NCBI GenBank assembly: GCA_009363875.1 | Contig: CM018694.1 | Location: 3,782,001 to 3,846,000 of the forward strand | DNA: 64,000 nt | Source: Mikania micrantha | Taxonomy: Eukaryota; Streptophyta; Magnoliopsida; Asterales; Asteraceae | Reading direction: 5' to 3' | Part shown: positions 63,579 through 64,000 of the stretch, one piece after another | Layout: every line of letters starts with the position of its first letter | How positions within the stretch are numbered: position 1 is the stretch's first letter | Translations under genes and position numbers: made by a program | Notes under the pieces: generated by a model | The model's database searches: none | Seen by the model: only the letters and a program-made list of their open reading frames with translations | What the model was told of the DNA's origin: nothing

Positions 63579-63709
63579 TAAGGCTCTTTCCTGTAGGAAA
63601 CTTGAACTAAATAAGTAAGACATGTGAGGTTAATGGGTAGACTTCGGGTTAGGATTTTAATTTTCCAACATATCATTTTATTTTCCTAAATCGATTAATT
63701 TCATTATAG

Positions 63710-64000
63710 ATGACCTCTGAAAATACGCAAACTGATCCTACGATTACTGCTGCTATCAATCAAGCATTCTCGGAACAACTTCCAAATATGTTGGATACAA
63801 TCATGGGACGGTTAAATTATAACCAGAATGATTCAATTCCTTCTCCTCCATTGCATCCACTTCCTCATATTCCAGATCCTCCACCGTTTAATCTCAAGAC
63901 TTATATATACAACACGACCTCAGAAATTCATGAGTGGCTGACCAGATTTCAGAAACAAAAGCCACGATATTTTAGTTATGCGCCTGTTCCTATGGATGCA
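63710..64000 (+). CDS. E6 gag, 5' part (runs off the window)
   Basis: It is open from ATG 63710 to the window end (97 codons). It starts MTSENTQTDPTITAAINQAF and has IHEWLTRFQKQKP, near the position where gypsy gag proteins begin their capsid segment. Position directly after LTR, primer-binding site and a 130-base leader supports gag. The clade cannot be told from this part. Confidence 0.6.
   Translation, partial: MTSENTQTDPTITAAINQAFSEQLPNMLDTIMGRLNYNQNDSIPSPPLHPLPHIPDPPPFNLKTYIYNTTSEIHEWLTRFQKQKPRYFSYAPVPMDA

Overview
The window is plant nuclear DNA and reads as a repeat-rich eudicot genome, possibly Asteraceae (an inference only). It is AT-rich, with GT-AG introns, many LTR retrotransposons primed by initiator tRNA-Met, RTE-type LINEs, hAT-like and PIF/Harbinger-like non-autonomous DNA elements, and long AT and trinucleotide microsatellites. 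There is no sign of bacterial gene structure, operons, CRISPR or plasmid features.

Only one host gene is supported. It lies on the minus strand from 47067 down to 16488 and encodes a plant homologue of LMBR1 domain-containing protein 2 (LMBRD2/LMBD2), a multi-pass membrane protein. I placed 14 exons by hand. They join through canonical GT-AG sites into one uninterrupted frame of 701 codons including the stop. The gene covers about 30.6 kb because introns 1, 6 and 7 (10.0, 6.2 and 9.5 kb) are packed with transposable elements.

Layout. 1-1725: AT-rich flank with a fold-back element and a 40-bp minisatellite. 1726-15102: a complete Ty3/gypsy chromovirus-like element (E1, minus strand) with very long, almost identical LTRs of about 3.58 kb and a gag-pol frame broken only by one in-frame stop. 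15103-16487: AT-rich 3' flank of the gene. 16488-47067: the LMBRD2-like gene. Intron 7 holds a Ty1/copia element (E2), which contains two hAT-like elements; one of these contains a nearly complete RTE LINE. Intron 6 holds a decayed gypsy integrase piece, a decayed RTE piece and a small gag-only LTR element with perfect target-site duplication. Intron 1 holds a decayed copia element (E4) split by a younger copia element (E3) and by a third hAT-like element, followed by RTE 3' ends and a PIF/Harbinger-like element. 47068-51031: intergenic, with a second partial Harbinger-like element. 51032-55540: a 4.2-kb LTR, primer-binding site and start of gag of a plus-strand relative of E1 (E5), truncated. 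55541-63562: AT-rich intergenic DNA with microsatellites and a possible gene-fragment-carrying element. 63562-64000: LTR end, primer-binding site and gag start of another gypsy element that runs off the window.

No previously undescribed system with coordinated genes is visible. The points most worth following up are the intact gene threaded through about 25 kb of nested transposons, the shared dense CGAACC and GGCCCA motif arrays in the long LTRs of E1 and E5, the coherent hAT-like family with 7-8-bp target duplications, and the gag-only LTR element.
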